Assembly: GCA_019163175.1 (NCBI GenBank)
Contig: JAFLKN010000008.1
Span: forward strand, 1 to 64,000
Length of the DNA stretch: 64,000 nt
Reading direction: 5' to 3'
DNA from: Prolixibacteraceae bacterium
GTDB taxonomy: Bacteria > Bacteroidota > Bacteroidia > Bacteroidales > Prolixibacteraceae
Shown in pieces: positions 59,844 to 64,000 of this stretch (within the stretch, counting starts at the first letter, position 1; each line of letters starts with the position of its first letter). The translations under genes and the position numbers were made by a program. A model generated the notes under the pieces. It did not search any database. It was not told where the DNA came from and worked only from the letters and a program-made list of their open reading frames with translations.

Positions 59844-61316
59844 ATGTCGTTTTTCGCCGATAAAATTGTATCCGAAGGTTTAACTTTTGACGATGTATTG
59901 TTAATACCCTCTTATTCAGAAGTTTTACCGCGCGAGGTTGATCTGTCGTCCTGGTTTACCCGTAACATCAGGCTGAATACACCCATTGTTACAGCAGCCA
60001 TGGATACGGTAACCGACTCACGCATGGCCATTGCCATTGCCCGCGAAGGTGGAATTGGGGTGATTCATAAAAACATGAGCATTACTGAGCAGGCGAAGCA
60101 GGTAACCATTGTGAAGCGGGCTGAAAATGGGATGATTTACGATCCGGTTACCATTTCGAAAGAAAAAACCGTTCGCGATGCAATTGGGTTGATGAGAACC
60201 TACAAGATCGGCGGCATTCCGGTAATTGACGAACAAGGCCGCCTTGTTGGAATTGTTACCAACCGCGACCTTCGTTTCGAAAACGACATGAATAAACTGG
60301 TTTCGGAGGTAATGACCAAAGATAATCTGGTGACCACCGACGTATCCACCTCGCTCGAAATGGCCTCATCCATCCTTCAGAAATACAAAATCGAAAAACT
60401 TCCGGTTGTTGATAAAAACAACAAACTGATCGCTTTGGTCACTTATAAAGACATTACCAAAGCTAAAGACAAACCACTGGCCTCAAAAGACGAAAAAGGA
60501 CGGCTCCGGGTTGCTGCGGCAGTTGGAATTGCACGAGACACCATTGAGCGAGTTGACGAACTCGTTCGGGCTCAAGTTGATGCTATTGTGATCGACACCG
60601 CGCATGGCCATTCGATGTATGTATTGGAAATGCTAAAAAAAGCAAAAAATAAATATCCTGAAATTGATTTTGTAGCCGGAAATATCGCTACTCCCGAAGC
60701 AGCTTCTGATCTGGTCTTGGCAGGCGCCGATGCTGTTAAAGTTGGAATTGGTCCCGGCTCAATTTGTACTACCCGAATCATTGCAGGAGTTGGAATTCCT
60801 CAACTTTCGGCCATTTACAATGTAAGTAAGGCCATTAAAAAAAGTGGTGTTCCAGTTATTGCCGACGGCGGTATCCGTTATTCGGGCGATATTGTAAAAG
60901 CTATTGCTGCAGGCGCACATTCCATCATGGCAGGGTCGCTGTTTGCCGGAGTCGAAGAATCACCGGGAGATACCATTTTGTTTCAAGGCCGAAAATTTAA
61001 AACTTACCGGGGAATGGGTTCGGTAGAAGCCATGCAATCGGGTTCAAAAGACCGTTATTTTCAGGATGTGGAAGACGACATCAAGAAACTCGTACCGGAA
61101 GGAATCGTAGCGAGAGTTCCGTATAAAGGATCGCTTGATGAAGTACTTCACCAACTTACAGGAGGGATTCGTGCCGGAATGGGATACTGCGGTGCTAAAA
61201 ATATAGAAACGCTTCAACATGCCAAATTTACTCGCATTACAAACTCCGGAATACAGGAAAGTCATCCGCACGACGTGAGTATTACCAGTGAATCACCCAA
61301 TTACAGTTCCCGCTAA
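59844..61316 (+). CDS. guaB: Inosine-5'-monophosphate dehydrogenase
   Basis: This 490-residue enzyme oxidises IMP to XMP with NAD+, the committed step of GMP synthesis. It has the TIM-barrel start [17 protein letters not shown], a CBS pair (residues ~95-210: [40 protein letters not shown]), the catalytic Cys loop [13 protein letters not shown] and the flap region [17 protein letters not shown] with [11 protein letters not shown]. Length is typical. It is followed 70 bp downstream by a parvulin chaperone gene, as in several Bacteroidota. Confidence 0.97.
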   Translation: MSFFADKIVSEGLTFDDVLLIPSYSEVLPREVDLSSWFTRNIRLNTPIVTAAMDTVTDSRMAIAIAREGGIGVIHKNMSITEQAKQVTIVKRAENGMIYDPVTISKEKTVRDAIGLMRTYKIGGIPVIDEQGRLVGIVTNRDLRFENDMNKLVSEVMTKDNLVTTDVSTSLEMASSILQKYKIEKLPVVDKNNKLIALVTYKDITKAKDKPLASKDEKGRLRVAAAVGIARDTIERVDELVRAQVDAIVIDTAHGHSMYVLEMLKKAKNKYPEIDFVAGNIATPEAASDLVLAGADAVKVGIGPGSICTTRIIAGVGIPQLSAIYNVSKAIKKSGVPVIADGGIRYSGDIVKAIAAGAHSIMAGSLFAGVEESPGDTILFQGRKFKTYRGMGSVEAMQSGSKDRYFQDVEDDIKKLVPEGIVARVPYKGSLDEVLHQLTGGIRAGMGYCGAKNIETLQHAKFTRITNSGIQESHPHDVSITSESPNYSSR

Positions 61317-61386
61317 ATTTATTCATTAACCGTTGTACCTCAATTTGTCCATGAAATTATATCCAGGCGTCAGCTTTACAAATCAC

Positions 61387-63324
61387 ATGAAACACGTAAC
61401 CCGTTCGATTGGTATTTCACTGATCATTCTTGCTTCACTGACTGTATCAGCTCAAAAGAAAAATGAGATAGTAGTCAAAATTGGTGACCAAAAAGTGAGT
61501 AAAGAAGAATTTATCGCCAATTACCAGAAAAACAACACCAATATTCTTGACGAAAAAGATCGTAAAACACCCACCGAATACCTCGATCTGTACATCAACT
61601 TTAAACTGAAAGTACTAGAAGCTCAAAAACTTGGCTACGACACAGTAAAAACATTTATCGAAGAATTGAAAGGTTACCGGCAGGAACTTGCAAAGCCTTA
61701 TTTAACTGACGTTTCGTACAACGAAGATATGGTTCAAACAGCATACCACCGCACCAAGTACGAAAGAAAAGCGAGTCATATTCTTATCCTTGTTAACCCT
61801 GAAACTCCACCATCGGATACACTTGTAGCATGGAATAAAATAGCTGACATTCGTAAGCAAATTATTGACGGAGCCGACTTTAATGAAATGGGGGCCAAAT
61901 ATTCTCAAGATCCATCGGCTGCACAAAACAAAGGATTGCTCGGTTATTTCAGCGCATTTCAAATGGTTTTCCCGTTCGAAGATATGACCTATAAAACACC
62001 TGTCGGCCAGGTTTCTGAAATTGTTCGTTCGCGCTTTGGATACCACATCATAAAAGTGCACGATGAAAGGCAAACACTGGGTGAAATGAAAGTCGCCCAC
62101 ATCATGAAAATGTTTCCGCAACAAGCCAGCGAAGCCACTATTGCACAATTAAAACTTTCGGCTGATAGTATTTGGGCAAAAGCTACCGGTGGAGCCGACT
62201 TTGCCGAATTAGCCAAAACTTTATCAGACGATAAACAATCGGCTGCCGAAGGTGGTATCCTGAATTGGTTCACACCAACCAATATGGTTCCGTCGTTTGC
62301 TGAGGCAGCTTTTGCACTCAAAAAAGATGGCGATATTTCACCGGTTATTCGCACGCCATACGGCTGGCACATTATTAAACGACTTGAACTTCGCACAACG
62401 CAACCCTTCGAGAAACTTCGTCCTGAACTGGAAGCCAAGATCAAACAAAATCCATCAATCAGCAAATATAGCGACGAAGCTTTTGACCGAAAATTACGGG
62501 CTGAGTACCAATTGAAAATTGATGAAACCAATTTCGGGAAACTGACAACTTCTGTTGGTGATACCATCAAAAGAAAAGCAATTAAAGATAATTTGCTGGT
62601 GAGCTTTGCCAATCAAACAATTACAGTTGGTCAATTTACTGAATTTCTTCAAAAACAAAATTTTTCACCAAACTCAGATAAGTTGGAAGCCGAATTGACT
62701 GACTTGCTCAACAAATTGATTAACCTGAAATTGCTCGAATACGAAAACACACAACTGGAGAAAAAACATCCTGACTTTGCCCGGGTTTACAACGAATATC
62801 ATGATGGCATTCTGCTGTTCAATATTTCGAAAGATAAAATATGGGATGTGGCCTCAACCGACTCGGCAAGGCTTCATAAATACTACAGCCAGACCAGTAA
62901 AAAATACTTCTGGAATGACCGGTTTAAAGGCTGGGTTATTGAATCAAAAAATATCGAAATCCGCTCCAGACTTGAAAAAATGCTGGATGAAAAAGAACTG
63001 AGTAAACAAGAATTGGAAGATATTTTCAATACAAAAACTGAAAATAACATTCAACTTAGAGACGTTGCTGTTGAGAAGGGCAATGACCCAATTGTAGATT
63101 ATTACATTTGGAGTGGCCCAAAACCCACAGGTTTTGATGAAACTACTACCTTTGTGCACGGAAAAATTGTTCAACACGAACAAAAAGAACTGAAAGATGC
63201 ATGGGGATTATATTCATCTGACCTTCAGGAACAAATTGAAAAAGAATGGATTGCGTCATTAAGAACAAAACACCCGATCGAAATAAATAAAAAAGTGCTC
63301 AAAAAAATACCTGCAGTTGAATGA
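61387..63324 (+). CDS. Periplasmic peptidylprolyl isomerase with two parvulin domains (SurA-like)
   Basis: This 645-residue protein starts at an ATG that gives a clean signal peptide (MKHVTRSIGISLIILASLTVSAQ); the two upstream starts in the track are less likely. An N-terminal SurA-like helical region is followed by two parvulin domains, KASHILILVNPETPPSDTLV...LGYFSAFQMVFPFEDMTY and KVAHIMKMFPQQ...GGILNWFTPTNMVPSFAEAA. The C-terminal region is helical. It would fold outer-membrane proteins such as the SusC-type barrel. The next gene overlaps its stop by 4 bp and encodes a second such protein. Confidence 0.92.
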   Translation: MKHVTRSIGISLIILASLTVSAQKKNEIVVKIGDQKVSKEEFIANYQKNNTNILDEKDRKTPTEYLDLYINFKLKVLEAQKLGYDTVKTFIEELKGYRQELAKPYLTDVSYNEDMVQTAYHRTKYERKASHILILVNPETPPSDTLVAWNKIADIRKQIIDGADFNEMGAKYSQDPSAAQNKGLLGYFSAFQMVFPFEDMTYKTPVGQVSEIVRSRFGYHIIKVHDERQTLGEMKVAHIMKMFPQQASEATIAQLKLSADSIWAKATGGADFAELAKTLSDDKQSAAEGGILNWFTPTNMVPSFAEAAFALKKDGDISPVIRTPYGWHIIKRLELRTTQPFEKLRPELEAKIKQNPSISKYSDEAFDRKLRAEYQLKIDETNFGKLTTSVGDTIKRKAIKDNLLVSFANQTITVGQFTEFLQKQNFSPNSDKLEAELTDLLNKLINLKLLEYENTQLEKKHPDFARVYNEYHDGILLFNISKDKIWDVASTDSARLHKYYSQTSKKYFWNDRFKGWVIESKNIEIRSRLEKMLDEKELSKQELEDIFNTKTENNIQLRDVAVEKGNDPIVDYYIWSGPKPTGFDETTTFVHGKIVQHEQKELKDAWGLYSSDLQEQIEKEWIASLRTKHPIEINKKVLKKIPAVE

Positions 63325-64000
63325 TAAAATATGGCATCTATATCGTTTTTCTAGCCACTCTCCTTTCGGCCTGCAGCTTGCTTTTCGACACCGGAGAACC
63401 CATCGCTAAGGTAGGCACCAAAGTTTTAACGATGCAGGAGTTATCAAAAAATGTTCCTGATTATCTGGATGCTACGGATAGCGCCCTATGGGCCGACGAC
63501 TATGTCAAAAAATGGGTTCAACGCGAACTGCTTCTGCTGAAAGCCGAAGAAAGTTTAAAAGGAAATGAGAAGGATGTAAGCGATGAATTGGAAGAGTACC
63601 GCAATTCGCTTATTGTTTTCAGGTATAAAAATGAGCTGATCAGGCAAAAGATGGATACTACTGTAAAGAATGCTGATATTCAGAAGTATTTTGGTGAACA
63701 TCGCGAAAGCTTTATTTTGAACAGAAACATTGTTAAAGCGATTTACATTAAGGTTCCGGTATCAGTATCAGATCCAAAAAATCTGAAGGAACTTTGTGCA
63801 AGCGATGATCCGGAAAAACAGGCCAGACTGAATGAATATTGCCTGAGTTACGCCAAAGCATACGACCGGTTTAACGATCAATGGGTAGCTGTGGATTTGG
63901 TTCTGAAAAATACGCCGGCCTTTATAGCAGATCAGGAGCATTTTTTGGAAAAAACCCGTTTCATTGAAAGTACTGACAGAGAATATTACTATATTATCTA
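63321..64000 (+). CDS. Peptidylprolyl isomerase-like lipoprotein, partial (cut by right edge)
   Basis: This gene is not in the ORF track because it runs off the window; 226 codons are visible. It starts at an ATG that overlaps the previous stop (ATGA). The signal is a lipoprotein type (YIVFLATLLSAC). The mature part begins with GEPIAKVGTKVLTMQELSKN, a SurA/PpiC-like N-terminal helical region with YVKKWVQRELLLLKAEESL. No parvulin domain has been reached before the edge. It is probably a periplasmic folding factor that works with the preceding chaperone. Confidence 0.8.
   Translation, partial: MIKYGIYIVFLATLLSACSLLFDTGEPIAKVGTKVLTMQELSKNVPDYLDATDSALWADDYVKKWVQRELLLLKAEESLKGNEKDVSDELEEYRNSLIVFRYKNELIRQKMDTTVKNADIQKYFGEHRESFILNRNIVKAIYIKVPVSVSDPKNLKELCASDDPEKQARLNEYCLSYAKAYDRFNDQWVAVDLVLKNTPAFIADQEHFLEKTRFIESTDREYYYII

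Noticed and set aside
61989-62612. Minus-strand ORF of 207 aa
   Set aside because: It is antisense to the parvulin-domain protein; long shadows are expected opposite a gene with this codon usage.
1-64000. tRNA, rRNA, CRISPR array, prophage or integrative element
   Set aside because: No cloverleaf, rRNA-like stretch, spaced direct repeats, integrase or phage structural gene was seen on either strand; a dedicated tRNA and CRISPR scan would be decisive.

Overview
The window is a chromosomal segment of a member of the Bacteroidota, most likely class Bacteroidia near Marinilabiliales/Prolixibacteraceae (the lineage is an inference). The grounds are a SusC/SusD pair with a glycan-utilisation cluster, promoters of the TAnnTTTG (-7) / TTTG (-33) type, leaders with little Shine-Dalgarno signal, Bacteroidota-style lipoprotein signals and a DUF5063 protein. 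No rRNA, tRNA, CRISPR array or prophage was seen. Most genes lie on the minus strand.

Region 1 (1-16.1 kb) is a redox region. At the left edge are a truncated 2Fe-2S/GltD-like flavoprotein and a fused NuoE-NuoF-ferredoxin protein that resembles HydC+HydB of NADH-linked [FeFe] hydrogenases. Next come a REP-associated tyrosine transposase (RAYT) with flanking palindromic repeats, and a ten-gene minus-strand array. The array encodes five PQQ-like beta-propellers, an NHL-type propeller, a NapH-like membrane polyferredoxin, a NapG-like Tat-exported ferredoxin, a tiny four-cysteine Tat protein and an isochorismatase-like hydrolase. It looks like an uncharacterised quinol- or ferredoxin-linked periplasmic electron-transfer system and is the best candidate here for an undescribed system. 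Two long composite repeats sit inside it.

Region 2 (16.4-17.5 kb) holds an orphan receiver-domain protein and an unrecognised 185-residue protein.

Region 3 (17.7-37.6 kb) is a sialoglycan utilisation locus: SusC/SusD, sialidase, GH20 hexosaminidase, sialate lyase, Kelch mutarotase, AGE epimerase, MFS transporter and SGNH esterase. It is followed by a rus-like ribose/nucleoside scavenging block (ribokinase, ADP-ribosylglycohydrolase, nucleoside hydrolase, GRP-type transporter). A divergent FadR-type regulator lies beside susC. Both divergent promoters carry the same palindrome, TTATGTnnnACATA(A/T), just downstream of a TAnnTTTG box, which is a convincing candidate operator.

Region 4 (37.6-47.2 kb) has a Cu/Zn efflux permease with its own palindromic operator, a phosphodiesterase-like lipoprotein, two TPR proteins and a long RelA/SpoT protein with a degraded hydrolase site. 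It also has ferritin, dnaX split by a -1 frameshift at an A-run, and a glutathione peroxidase.

Region 5 (47.5-55.0 kb) is a kdpFAB-(small ORF)-CD potassium operon. It includes a 52-residue kdpF missing from the ORF track and an uncharacterised 65-residue ORF between kdpB and kdpC; no kdpE was seen.

Region 6 (55.1-64 kb) holds an RlmI-like methyltransferase, a DEDDy exonuclease, a DUF5063 protein and recQ on the minus strand. On the plus strand are guaB and two parvulin-type chaperones, the last cut by the window edge. Start codons were revised from the ORF track where the track used TTG/GTG and a better ATG exists.
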